Origin: DATJLY01 sp963773665
GTDB lineage: Bacteria; Pseudomonadota; Alphaproteobacteria; ATCC43930; CGMCC-115725
Assembly (NCBI GenBank): GCA_963773665.1
Contig: CAVZBZ010000002.1
Span: forward strand, 310,001 to 374,000
Length of the DNA: 64,000 bases
Direction: 5' to 3'
Positions 48,541-57,054 of the stretch are shown in pieces. Under the pieces are notes generated by a model that searched no databases, was not told the DNA's origin, and saw only the letters and a program-made list of their open reading frames with translations. The position numbers were made by a program, and so were the translations under genes. Positions within the stretch are counted from its first letter, which is position 1, and every line of letters begins with the position of its first letter.

Positions 48541-49517
48541 ACTGCGTCAAGCTCGCCGAGATCATTGCGCGCGCCACCGGCGCCGCTCGCGTCGAGGTCG
48601 GCGCGATCGAGCCGTTGCGCGGCGGCGCGGTGCGGCGGCACTGGCGCGTCGATGCCGCCGTGGCGGGATCGCGGCGCAGCTTCGTGCTGCGCGCGGACGG
48701 GCTGACGAAGCTCGGCTTCGGCCTCGATCTCGCCAGCGAATTCGCGCTGCTGCGCGTCCTTGCGGATGCGGGAATTGCCGCGCCGCCGCCGGTCGCGTTC
48801 TCGGACGATGCAACGATCGCAGGCTCGCCCTTTCATCTCACCAATTTTCTTTCCGGCAGCGCCGATCCCGAGGCGCTCGTCGCGGCGCCGGCAAACGACG
48901 ATCTCGCACACTGTCTCGGGCGCGAGCTTGCGGCGCTGCATCGCCTGCGTCCGCCGCGGACGGCGCTCGCCTTTCTGGGCGACGCGCCCGCCGATGCGCT
49001 GGCGCAATATCGCGCGCTGCTCGACCGGATCGGCGAGGCGAGGCCGGTTGCGGAATGGGCGATGCGCTGGCTCGTGCGCCACGCGCCCGATCCCGGGCCT
49101 CCGGTGCTGTGCCATGGCGATTTCCGCACCGGAAACTATCTCGTGGCCGAGGGCAGGCTCGCGGCGATCCTCGATTGGGAGTTCGCGCACTGGGACGATC
49201 CATATTCCGATCTCGCCTGGTTCTGCGCGCGCTTCTGGCGCTTCGGCGCGGACCTGCGCGAGGCGGGCGGTATCGGCGCGCGGGCGGCATTCGTCGCCGG
49301 CTACGAGGCGCTGGCGGGCCGGCGCGTCGATCCGGCGCGGCTCCATTACTGGGCGGTGATGGCGGCGCTCAAATGGCTCGCGATCGCGCTGTTGCAGCGC
49401 GACCGTTTTCTTCGCGGCGGCGAGCAAAACCTCGATCTCGCGCTGACCGGGCGGCGTGCCGCCGAGTGCGAATACGAGATGCTGCAACTCATCGACGGCG
49501 ATGCGCGATCTGCCTGA
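48537..49517 (+). CDS. Phosphotransferase family protein (APH fold)
   Basis: The 326-residue protein has the catalytic loop LCHGDFRTGNYLV and the metal-binding DWEFAHWDDPYSDLAWFC. It resembles the APH-like domain proteins near acyl-CoA dehydrogenases and DUF6285 proteins in alpha- and actinobacteria, which phosphorylate unknown hydroxyacyl-CoA-type substrates. The start is GTG in GTGTGA with the previous gene. The next gene overlaps by 17 nt. Confidence 0.88.
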   Translation: MNCVKLAEIIARATGAARVEVGAIEPLRGGAVRRHWRVDAAVAGSRRSFVLRADGLTKLGFGLDLASEFALLRVLADAGIAAPPPVAFSDDATIAGSPFHLTNFLSGSADPEALVAAPANDDLAHCLGRELAALHRLRPPRTALAFLGDAPADALAQYRALLDRIGEARPVAEWAMRWLVRHAPDPGPPVLCHGDFRTGNYLVAEGRLAAILDWEFAHWDDPYSDLAWFCARFWRFGADLREAGGIGARAAFVAGYEALAGRRVDPARLHYWAVMAALKWLAIALLQRDRFLRGGEQNLDLALTGRRAAECEYEMLQLIDGDARSA

Positions 49518-49824
49518 CATCGAGACCCTGCTGGCGCTTTCCGCCGGCGCCGGGGACGAAGCGCTCGCCGCGCGCTGCCGCGCCATTGCCGCGCGCGAGC
49601 GCGAGTTCGGTCTTACCCCTTACGAAACGCTTGCGGCGGAGCTTCGCGCGGCGTGCGGCGGCGGCGATCCCAGGGAAATTCTCGCCCGGCTTGCCGCCGA
49701 CATAAGGCGCGGCCGGTTCGACGCGCCGGGTCCGGAGCAGGAGAAGCTCGTGCGCCTTCTGTGGCGGCTCACGCTGCAAAAGCTCAGGGAGAACAATCCC
49801 GGCTTCGAGCTTGATGCCGCCTGA
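49501..49824 (+). CDS. DUF6285-type small protein
   Basis: The 107-residue protein is helical: IETLLALSAGAGDEALAARC, ETLAAELRAAC, VRLLWRLTLQKLRENNPGF. This fits DUF6285, which is normally encoded directly after such phosphotransferases, as here. The function is unknown; it may be a partner of the phosphotransferase. Confidence 0.75.
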   Translation: MRDLPDIETLLALSAGAGDEALAARCRAIAAREREFGLTPYETLAAELRAACGGGDPREILARLAADIRRGRFDAPGPEQEKLVRLLWRLTLQKLRENNPGFELDAA

Positions 49825-49956
49825 CCGATCTGAAGGAGCGCGGCGCTCGTCCTGAAGGCGCATTGCCCGGCGATAGCGAGCGCAAAGAGGGAACTCGCGT
49901 GGTGCCCCGGCGTTGAACCGCAGTCGGATTGCACCTTGTCCCTGGGAGGCAAGTCC

Positions 49957-50163
49957 ATGCGCGGAAGCAAATTGGTTCTCGCATCAGGCCGTTCGTTGCT
50001 GCCCGCTTCGTGGCTGGGCGCCGCTCCGCCGGCCGAGCCGTCCACCGGGCGGCTGCCGCGTCTGCGCCTGCCGCGGCTCTTCGCGCGCAAGGAGCCGACG
50101 CTGTTTCAGCGCTGCCTTGCGGTGCACATCCATCACGCGAGCCGGCGGTCGTCGCTGCGTTAG
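49957..50163 (+). CDS. Small basic hypothetical protein, 68 residues (possible)
   Basis: The ATG has GGGAGG upstream at a suitable distance. The product is MRGSKLVLASGRSLLPASWL, then an Arg/Pro-rich segment with FARKEPTLFQRCLAVHIHHA. There is no homology that I recognise. Its stop overlaps the convergent gene at 50160. The composition is arginine-rich, so it could be a chance frame in GC-rich DNA. Confidence 0.4.
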   Translation: MRGSKLVLASGRSLLPASWLGAAPPAEPSTGRLPRLRLPRLFARKEPTLFQRCLAVHIHHASRRSSLR

Positions 50164-50777
50164 CCCGGCTCGCGTCTGAGGCGCCGCGTCGGCCGCCCGG
50201 CGGCGGTGACGAAGCCGCCGCTGCGGAGCGCCGCCAATATTTCCGTGAAATGCCGCGCTGCGCCCTTGCCCTCGAGCCAGTTCTGATCGAGGAACGAGGC
50301 GAGACCCGGCTGCCCCAGCTCGATTTCCCATAAAATTCCGAGGAGGGAGGCCATCGCCTCCTCGCGCTCGCGCGCGAGCCCGCCCGCCGCTTCGTGGCGC
50401 TCCGCCCCGGCGCGGTCGCCCGTCTCCGGACCGGGGCCGAGGCCGAAGTCGATTCGCCGCCGACGGCCGGGCGGAGCCAGCTGAAAATGCGCGATTTCGT
50501 GCAGCAGCACATAAGCCTCGGTGCCGGCGCGGAGCGCGCGCCCGTCCCAGCTGAAGCCGCATTGCGGCGTCCCAGGCCTCACCGCCATGCCGAATTTTCG
50601 GGCAAGGGCGAGGGCGGTTTCGTGGTGCAGTGCAGCATCGGCGCCGCGCGCGCGGTTCCAGCGTCCCGGCACGGCAACGCGCCGGAACGCGCGCTGCGTA
50701 TAAGGATCGCCGAGCGCGCCCGCGAAGGCGGCGAGCGCCCGCGGCAACCTGTGTGGCGGAATCGTGGTCAGGATCAT
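50160..50777 (-). CDS. Hypothetical protein with HExxH motif, 205 residues
   Basis: The protein contains YVLLHEIAHFQLAPPGRRRR, a metallopeptidase-like HExxH with possible third ligands further on (E residues in ERHEAAGGLAREREEAMASL). The segment ILWEIELGQPGLASFLDQNW follows. It faintly resembles the EF-P hydroxylase (EpmC) type of HExxH protein, but I cannot confirm that. ATG 50777 is preferred over 50801. Alone on the reverse strand; 250 bp separate it from the oxidoreductase operon. Confidence 0.65.
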   Translation of the reverse strand: MILTTIPPHRLPRALAAFAGALGDPYTQRAFRRVAVPGRWNRARGADAALHHETALALARKFGMAVRPGTPQCGFSWDGRALRAGTEAYVLLHEIAHFQLAPPGRRRRIDFGLGPGPETGDRAGAERHEAAGGLAREREEAMASLLGILWEIELGQPGLASFLDQNWLEGKGAARHFTEILAALRSGGFVTAAGRPTRRLRREPG

Positions 50778-51027
50778 CGGCGCCGCCAAGCAGCCATGCA
50801 ATCACGGGGCTTGCCTGCGGCTGGCGTCGCGTCAATCTCCGGCTCGATTGAATCCATGGAGGCGTTTGCAAGTATTGCGATTTCAGGGGTGATGGGGCAG
50901 AGTCTCGCCTCCTAGCCGGCCGTCATCATCCCTTAACGCCGCCGCGCAAGGCGGCTTCATCACCGTCGCCACGGCGCTAAAAGCGCGATGAAGGGCGAAT
51001 GACGATAAGGGCCGAGGAGAGGACGCT

Positions 51028-52815
51028 TTGAAGCCGACGGATATCGCTCATCCCGACTATTTCCACAAGGTCGTCGATTGCCAGTGGGCGTGTCCCGCGC
51101 ACACGCCGGTGCCGGAATATATCCGCCTGATCGCGGCCGGGCGCTACAGCGACGCCTACATGGTGAACTGGGTGTCGAACGTCTTTCCGGGAATCCTCGG
51201 ACGGACCTGCGACCGCCCGTGCGAACCCGCCTGCCGCCGCGTCCGCGTCGAGAAGGAGGCGGTCGCGATCTGCCGCTTGAAGCGCGTCGCCGCCGACAAC
51301 AAGGACGACATCAGGGATCGTCTGCCGCGTATCCCGACCGAGAAGAACGGCAAGCGCATCGCGCTGGTCGGCGCCGGCCCCGCGTCGCTCACCGTGGCGC
51401 GCGACCTGGCGCCCTTGGGCTACCACCTCGTCATGTTCGACGGCGACGGCAAGACCGGCGGCATGATGCGCACGCAGATCCCGCGCTTCCGTCTGCCGGA
51501 AGCGGTGACCGACGAGGAATGCGGCTACATCACCGACATGGGCGTCGAGCTTCGTCTCGGCCAGCAAATCGACAGCCTCAAGGCGCTCCTCGCAGAAGGG
51601 TTCGATGCGATCTTCGTCGGCTCCGGCGCGCCGCGCGGGCGCGAGCTCGAAATTCCCGGCCGCCAGGAAGCAGCATCCAACATCCATATCGGCATCGACT
51701 GGCTCTCGAGCGTTTCGTTCGGCCATATCGAAAAGATCGGCCGGCGCGTCATCGTGCTGGGCGGCGGCAACACAGCGATGGATTGCTGCCGCACCTCGCG
51801 CCGCCTCGGCGGCGAGGACGTGAAGGTCATCGTGCGCAGCGGCTTCGAGGAGATGAAGGCGTCCCCCTGGGAGAAGGAGGACGCGATGCACGAGGGCATC
51901 CCGATCCTCAACATGCTCGTGCCCAAGGAATTCACGCACGATAACGGCAAGCTCACCGGGGTGATGTTCGAGAAGGTCGCGGCCAAGTACGACGACAAGG
52001 GCCGCCGCGCGCTCGTGCCGACGGGCGAGCCCGACCAGCACATCGAATGCGACGACGTGCTGGTCGCGGTCGGCCAGGAGAATTCGTTCCCCTGGATCGA
52101 GCGCGGCATCGGCATCGAGTTCGACCGCTGGAACATGCCCAAGGTCGATACGCGGACCATGCAAAGCACCATCCCCAACGTGTTCTTCGGCGGCGACGCG
52201 GCGTTCGGGCCGAAGAACATCATCTGGGCGGTGGCGCATGGACACGATGCCGCCGTGTCGATCCACAAGCTTTTGAATGGCGAGGACGTGAACAAGCGGC
52301 CGCCGCCCGACGTGGCACTCATCAGCCAGAAGATGGGCATCCACGAATGGAGCTACGACAACGACATTTCGAACGACATCCGCTACCGCGTGCCGCACCG
52401 CGACAAGGAAGTGGCATTGAAGGACGTGCGCGTCGAGGTCGAGCTGGGCTTCGACCAGAAGCTCGGCTTGCTCGAGGCCGAGCGCTGCCTCAATTGCGAC
52501 GTGGAAACCGTGTTCGCGGGCAGTCTCTGCATCGAATGCGATGCCTGCGTCAACATCTGCCCGATGGACTGCATCACCTTCACGCCCAATGGCGAGGAGG
52601 ACGAGCTGCGCGGGCGGCTCAGCGCGCCGGCGAAGGACCGGACCCAGGATCTCTATGTCTCGGCCGAGCTCAAGACCGGCCGCGTCATGGTCAAGGACGA
52701 GGACGTGTGCCTCCATTGCGGGCTTTGCGCCGAGCGCTGCCCGACGGGCGCATGGGACATGCAGAAATTCCTTCTGGATATGACATTGGCCGGACCGCAA
52801 TGCCTAAGCCGATAG
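51028..52815 (+). CDS. FAD-dependent Fe-S oxidoreductase subunit, GltD-like, of the 2-oxoacid:acceptor oxidoreductase operon
   Basis: The 595-residue protein has an N-terminal Fe-S domain (C-x4-C near WACPAHTPVPEY, and CDRPCEPACRR), a Rossmann FAD site GAGPASLTVA (near 114) and an NAD(P) site VLGGGNTAMDCC. Two ferredoxin clusters follow (CIECDACVNICPMDC and CLHCGLCAERCPTGA). Such GltD-like subunits pass electrons between ferredoxin and NAD(P)H. It starts with TTG at 51028, preceded by GAGGAGAGGA. It overlaps the next gene by 16 nt, so it belongs to the same complex. Confidence 0.9.
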   Translation: MKPTDIAHPDYFHKVVDCQWACPAHTPVPEYIRLIAAGRYSDAYMVNWVSNVFPGILGRTCDRPCEPACRRVRVEKEAVAICRLKRVAADNKDDIRDRLPRIPTEKNGKRIALVGAGPASLTVARDLAPLGYHLVMFDGDGKTGGMMRTQIPRFRLPEAVTDEECGYITDMGVELRLGQQIDSLKALLAEGFDAIFVGSGAPRGRELEIPGRQEAASNIHIGIDWLSSVSFGHIEKIGRRVIVLGGGNTAMDCCRTSRRLGGEDVKVIVRSGFEEMKASPWEKEDAMHEGIPILNMLVPKEFTHDNGKLTGVMFEKVAAKYDDKGRRALVPTGEPDQHIECDDVLVAVGQENSFPWIERGIGIEFDRWNMPKVDTRTMQSTIPNVFFGGDAAFGPKNIIWAVAHGHDAAVSIHKLLNGEDVNKRPPPDVALISQKMGIHEWSYDNDISNDIRYRVPHRDKEVALKDVRVEVELGFDQKLGLLEAERCLNCDVETVFAGSLCIECDACVNICPMDCITFTPNGEEDELRGRLSAPAKDRTQDLYVSAELKTGRVMVKDEDVCLHCGLCAERCPTGAWDMQKFLLDMTLAGPQCLSR

Positions 52816-54635
52816 CAAGCGTCAACGACTTCGTCGTCAAATTCGCCAACGTCAACGGATCGGGCTCGGCGAGCGCCAACGCGCTGTTCGCCAAGTCCTT
52901 CCTGCGCATGGGCGTGCCCGTGGCGACGCGCAACATCTTTCCCTCGAACATTCAGGGCCTGCCGACCTGGTACGAGGTGCGGGTGAGCGGCGAGGGCTAT
53001 GTCGGCCGCCGCGGCGGCGTCGATCTCATGGTCGCGATGAACCCGCAGACCTGGACGCAGGACCTGGCTTCGATCGATCCGGGCGGATACCTCTTCTACG
53101 ATTCGACGAAGCCGATGCCGCCGTCGAAATTCCGCGACGACATCAACATCGTCGGCATGCCGCTGACCGAGATCTGCAACCGCACCTATTCCGATCCGCG
53201 CCAGCGCCAGCTGTTCAAGAACATCATCTATGTCGGCGCGCTCGCGGCGCTCTTGGACATCGAGCTGGGCGCGATCGAGGCGCTTATCGCCGAGCAGTAC
53301 AAGGGCAAGGACAAGCTCATGGCGCCCAACATCCAGGCGCTGCACATGGGCCATGACTACGCCAAGTCGCATCTGCCGCAAATTGGCCTCAAGGTGCAGC
53401 GCGCCGACAAGGTCGGCGACCGGATCTTCATCGACGGCAACAGCGCGGCGGCATTGGGCGCCGTCTATGGCGGCGCGACGGTGGCGGCGTGGTATCCGAT
53501 CACGCCCTCGACCTCGCTCGCCGAAGCCTTCACGCGCTATTGCCGGCGCTACCGCACCGATCCCGATGGCAAGGCGCGCTATGCGATCGTCCAGGGCGAG
53601 GACGAGCTGGCGTCCATCGGCATCGTCATCGGCGCCGCCTGGAACGGCGCCCGCGCCTTCACCTGCACCGCCGGCCCCGGCGTGTCGCTCATGACCGAAT
53701 TCTTGGGGCTCGCTTATTTCGCCGAGATCCCGGCGGTGCTGTTCAACGTGCAGCGCGGCGGCCCCTCGACCGGCATGCCGACGCGGACGCAGCAGGCCGA
53801 CATCATCTCCTGCGCCTATGCCTCGCACGGCGACACCAAGCATCCGCTCCTCTTCCCCGAGGACCCGCGCGAATGTTTCGAGATGGGCGCGCAGGCCTTC
53901 GACCTCGCCGACCGGCTGCAGACGCCGGTGTTCGTCATGCTCGATCTCGACATCGGCATGAACGAATGGCTCATCCGCCCCTTCGCCTGGGACGACAAGC
54001 ACAAATTCGACCGCGGCAAGGTCATGACCCACGACGAGCTCGAGGCGGGCAAGGATTTCGGCCGCTATCTCGATGTCGACGGCGACGGCATCCCGTACCG
54101 CACATATCCCGGCACGCACCCGACGCGCGGCGCCTTCTTCACCCGCGGCACCTCGCGCGACCGCTATGCGAAATACAGCGAACAGGGCGCGGTCTATGTC
54201 GACAACATGGAGCGGCTGCTGCGCAAGTTCGAGACGGCAAAGCGGCTCGTGCCCGCGCCGGTGCGGCGCGACGCCAAGCAGAAGACGAAATACGGCGTGA
54301 TGTATTTCGGCTCGACCTCGGCGGCGATGCACGAGGCGCTCGACGCGCTTGAAGCGAAGGGCATCCATCTCGACGCGCTGCGCATCAGGGCATTTCCGTT
54401 CGCGGACGAGGTGGTCGATTTCGCCCGCCGCCACGAGCAGGTGTTCCTGGTCGAGCAGAACCGCGATGCGCAGTTGCGCGCGCTGCTCATCAACGAATGC
54501 AGCATCGACCCGGCCAAGGTCGTGCCGGTGCTGCACTATGACGGCACGCCGATCACGGCGCGCTTCATCAACGGCGCAATTTCCGAGCGCCTCGCGCCCC
54601 ACAAAGTGGCGCCGCTGCGGGAGGTCGCAGTATGA
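52800..54635 (+). CDS. 2-oxoacid:acceptor oxidoreductase, alpha subunit with fused gamma domain
   Basis: The 611-residue protein has the gamma domain first (VNGSGSASANALFAKSFLRM, about 19-38) and the pyrimidine-binding alpha domain after residue 200 (VAAWYPITPSTSLAEAF, TAGPGVSLMTEFLGLAYFAE, then MPTRTQQADI). That is the KorA/OorA fused form. It probably oxidises 2-oxoglutarate with ferredoxin as acceptor. Pyruvate is not excluded. It overlaps beta by ATGA. Confidence 0.92.
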   Translation: MPKPIASVNDFVVKFANVNGSGSASANALFAKSFLRMGVPVATRNIFPSNIQGLPTWYEVRVSGEGYVGRRGGVDLMVAMNPQTWTQDLASIDPGGYLFYDSTKPMPPSKFRDDINIVGMPLTEICNRTYSDPRQRQLFKNIIYVGALAALLDIELGAIEALIAEQYKGKDKLMAPNIQALHMGHDYAKSHLPQIGLKVQRADKVGDRIFIDGNSAAALGAVYGGATVAAWYPITPSTSLAEAFTRYCRRYRTDPDGKARYAIVQGEDELASIGIVIGAAWNGARAFTCTAGPGVSLMTEFLGLAYFAEIPAVLFNVQRGGPSTGMPTRTQQADIISCAYASHGDTKHPLLFPEDPRECFEMGAQAFDLADRLQTPVFVMLDLDIGMNEWLIRPFAWDDKHKFDRGKVMTHDELEAGKDFGRYLDVDGDGIPYRTYPGTHPTRGAFFTRGTSRDRYAKYSEQGAVYVDNMERLLRKFETAKRLVPAPVRRDAKQKTKYGVMYFGSTSAAMHEALDALEAKGIHLDALRIRAFPFADEVVDFARRHEQVFLVEQNRDAQLRALLINECSIDPAKVVPVLHYDGTPITARFINGAISERLAPHKVAPLREVAV

Positions 54636-55687
54636 CCTATCTTCCCAAGCCCAAGCTGCATCACCCGTCGCTGCCCATGAACGGCCTCGGCCTCACGCGG
54701 CGCGACTACGAGGGCTCGGTCTCGACGCTGTGCGCCGGCTGCGGCCACGATTCGATCAGCGCCGCGATCGTCCAGGCGTGCTTCGAGCTCGACCTGCCGC
54801 CGCACCGCATCGCCAAGCTTTCCGGCATCGGCTGCTCGTCGAAGACGCCCGACTATTTCTTGGGGCCCGCGCACGGCTTCAACAGCGTGCACGGCCGCAT
54901 GCCGTCGGTGCTGACGGGCGCCAACCTCGCCAATCGCGAGCTCATTTATCTCGGCGTCTCGGGCGACGGCGACAGCGCCTCCATTGGCTTGGGCCAATTC
55001 GCGCACTCGATCCGGCGCGGCGTCAACATGCTCTATATCGTCGAGAACAACGGCGTTTACGGCCTGACCAAAGGCCAGTTCTCGGCCACGTCCGACCGCG
55101 GCTCGAAAAGCCGGCGCGGCGTCGAGAATACGGACGCGGCCATCGACATGGTGAGCATGGCGCTCATGCTCGGCGCGACCTACGTCGCGCGGAGCTTTTC
55201 GGGCGACAAGGCGCAGCTCGTGCCGCTCATCAAGGCGGCGCTCCTGCACAAGGGCGCGGCCTTCATCGACTGCATCAGCCCGTGCGTCGCCTTCAACAAC
55301 CACACGGGCTCCACGAAGAGCTTCGACTATGTGCGCGAGCACAACGAGATGGTGAACCGGCTCGACTTCATTACCGGCCGCGAGGCGATCACCGCCGATT
55401 ACGCCCCCGGCACGGTCGAGGTGGTCGAGCAGCACGACGGCTCGATCCTGCGCCTGCGGAAAATCTCGGCCGATTTCGATCCGCACGACCGCGTCTCGGC
55501 GCTGAATTACTTGCAGGAGCGCGAGGCTGCGGGCGAGGTCGTGACCGGGCTCCTCTATGTCGATCCCGAGCCGCACGATCTGCACGACCATCTGAACACG
55601 GTCGATGCGGCCCTCAACACGCTCGGCGAGAAGGAGCTTTGCCCCGGCTCCGCCGCGCTCGACAAGCTCAACGCCAGCTTGCGCTAG
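54632..55687 (+). CDS. 2-oxoacid:acceptor oxidoreductase, beta subunit (TPP-binding)
   Basis: The 351-residue protein has CAGCGHDSISAAIVQ (Fe-S/TPP region), SGIGCSSKTPDYF, the TPP-magnesium motif SGDGDSASIG with N in IVENNGVYGLTKGQFS, and the CISPCVAFNNH segment. These fit the KorB/OorB family. The operon (51028-55687) is a complete oxidoreductase, with no ferredoxin gene nearby. A palindromic repeat follows the stop at once. Confidence 0.93.
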   Translation: MTYLPKPKLHHPSLPMNGLGLTRRDYEGSVSTLCAGCGHDSISAAIVQACFELDLPPHRIAKLSGIGCSSKTPDYFLGPAHGFNSVHGRMPSVLTGANLANRELIYLGVSGDGDSASIGLGQFAHSIRRGVNMLYIVENNGVYGLTKGQFSATSDRGSKSRRGVENTDAAIDMVSMALMLGATYVARSFSGDKAQLVPLIKAALLHKGAAFIDCISPCVAFNNHTGSTKSFDYVREHNEMVNRLDFITGREAITADYAPGTVEVVEQHDGSILRLRKISADFDPHDRVSALNYLQEREAAGEVVTGLLYVDPEPHDLHDHLNTVDAALNTLGEKELCPGSAALDKLNASLR

Positions 55688-55752
55688 ATTGCTTCGCTGC
55701 GCTCGCAATGACAGTTCTTGTCATTGCGAGGAGCGTCAGCGACGAAGCAATC
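55687..55752. repeat. 66-bp palindromic intergenic repeat (REP-like)
   Basis: GATTGCTTCG starts the left arm and CGAAGCAATC ends the right arm; the centre is CAATGACA...TTGTCATTG. Each arm is a unit of the form GATTGCTTCG-(CG-rich)-CTCGCAATGA. Such units are frequent in alphaproteobacterial genomes. It lies between the convergent KorB and VOC genes and may double as a terminator. Confidence 0.8.
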
Positions 55753-55756
55753 TCCC

Positions 55757-56206
55757 TCAGTTCACGTTCTCGTAGCGGGTCAATCCCTCGATCGCGCCCT
55801 GGTCGCGGCCGCGCAGCTCGATGACGTTGCGGTCGGGGTCGCGCACGAACACCGAGACGCCGCCGTCTTCGCCGAACTTCACCGGCCCTTGCGTGATCTT
55901 GATGTCGGCTTCCTTCAGCGCGGCGACCGTCTCCGAAATCGAGGCCACGCGCAGCGCCACGTGCGTGTAGCCCGGATATTTCTCGCCCACATCCATCAGC
56001 ACGTTCTTTGCCGGATCGCCGGCATTGGCGTTGAAGATGAGGTTGATCTCGACCCCGTGCGCGTTCTTGACGATGGCGACGGCGTCGCCCTCGGCGCGGT
56101 GCAGGAACTCGAAGCCCAGCACCTTGTAGAAGGCGACCGCGCGGTCGAGGTCGCGCACGCGGATGCCGATATGATCGACCCGCTCGATCGTGATGGTGGC
56201 TGTCAT
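55757..56206 (-). CDS. VOC family (glyoxalase/dioxygenase-fold) protein
   Basis: The 149-residue protein has two beta-alpha-beta-beta-beta modules: VDHIGIRVRDLDRAVAFYKV with the first metal His, and YTHVALRVASISETVAALKE with the second. FVRDPDRNVIELRGRD provides the metal glutamate. It could be a lyase, isomerase or dioxygenase; the substrate is unknown. It starts 10 bp from the hydratase stop on the same strand, so the two may share a transcript. Confidence 0.88.
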   Translation of the reverse strand: MTATITIERVDHIGIRVRDLDRAVAFYKVLGFEFLHRAEGDAVAIVKNAHGVEINLIFNANAGDPAKNVLMDVGEKYPGYTHVALRVASISETVAALKEADIKITQGPVKFGEDGGVSVFVRDPDRNVIELRGRDQGAIEGLTRYENVN

Positions 56207-56216
56207 GTCATGCCTC

Positions 56217-57008
56217 CTAGCGCCCGGTAAAGCGGGGGCTGCGTTTCTCGACGAAGGCGGATGCCCCCTCGCGATGGTCCTCGGTCGTGGCGCAACGCGA
56301 GTGGCGGAGCGCCTCGGCGTCCATCACCATCGGCAGGCTCGCGCTTTCCGCGAGGTTCAGATTCTGCTTCATGTATGACAACGCGATGCGCGGGCCGTTG
56401 GCGAGCGCGCGCGCGAGCGCCAGCGTCTCGTCGCCGAGCGCCGCATCGGCGACGACGCGGTGGACGAGGCCCAGTCCCAGCGCCGCCTTGGCGTCGATGA
56501 CCGGCGACAGGAAATAAAGCTCGCGCGCCTTCGCCGTGCCGACGAGGCGCGTGAGGAAATAATGCCCGCCGAAATCGCCCGACAGCCCGACCTTGGCAAA
56601 GGCCGTGGTGAGCCGCGCGTCCTCGCCGGCGATGCGCAGATCGCAGGCAAGCGCGAGCGAAAGACCGGCGCCCGCCGCGGGGCCGCGGATCATGGCGATG
56701 GTCGGCTTCGGGATTTCGTGCAGCAGCCGCGAGGCTTCCATGCGGCGGCGCAGATCGGCGGTGCGCTCCTCGTAGGTCTCGGGCGCGGCAGAACCTTCGG
56801 CCATCGACTTGACGTCGCCGCCGGCACAAAAGGCGCGGCCGGCGCCGGTCAGCAATATCGCGCCCACGGCGCGGTCGGATGCCGCGCGCTCGAGCGCGCG
56901 CACGAGCCGGTCGCACATTTCCCAGCTCAAGGCATTGAGCCGGTCGGGCCGGTTGAGCGTCAACGTCAGAACACCGTCCTCGACCCGCTCGAGCAGAACC
57001 TCGTCCAT
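56217..57008 (-). CDS. Enoyl-CoA hydratase/isomerase family protein
   Basis: The 263-residue crotonase has NRPDRLNALSWEM, the oxyanion-hole segments GAGRAFCAGGDVKSMA and RGPAAGAGLSLALACDLRI. The acid region has D in KVGLSGDFGGHYFLTRLVG at the second glutamate position, where ECH has Glu, so isomerase activity (PaaG-like) is possible. ATG 57008 has AGGAAGG just upstream. It is divergent from the third GT87 gene. Confidence 0.92.
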   Translation of the reverse strand: MDEVLLERVEDGVLTLTLNRPDRLNALSWEMCDRLVRALERAASDRAVGAILLTGAGRAFCAGGDVKSMAEGSAAPETYEERTADLRRRMEASRLLHEIPKPTIAMIRGPAAGAGLSLALACDLRIAGEDARLTTAFAKVGLSGDFGGHYFLTRLVGTAKARELYFLSPVIDAKAALGLGLVHRVVADAALGDETLALARALANGPRIALSYMKQNLNLAESASLPMVMDAEALRHSRCATTEDHREGASAFVEKRSPRFTGR

Positions 57009-57054
57009 GGCCTTCCTTCCCTTCCCGCCGAGCGGCGCGCACAATCACAATATC

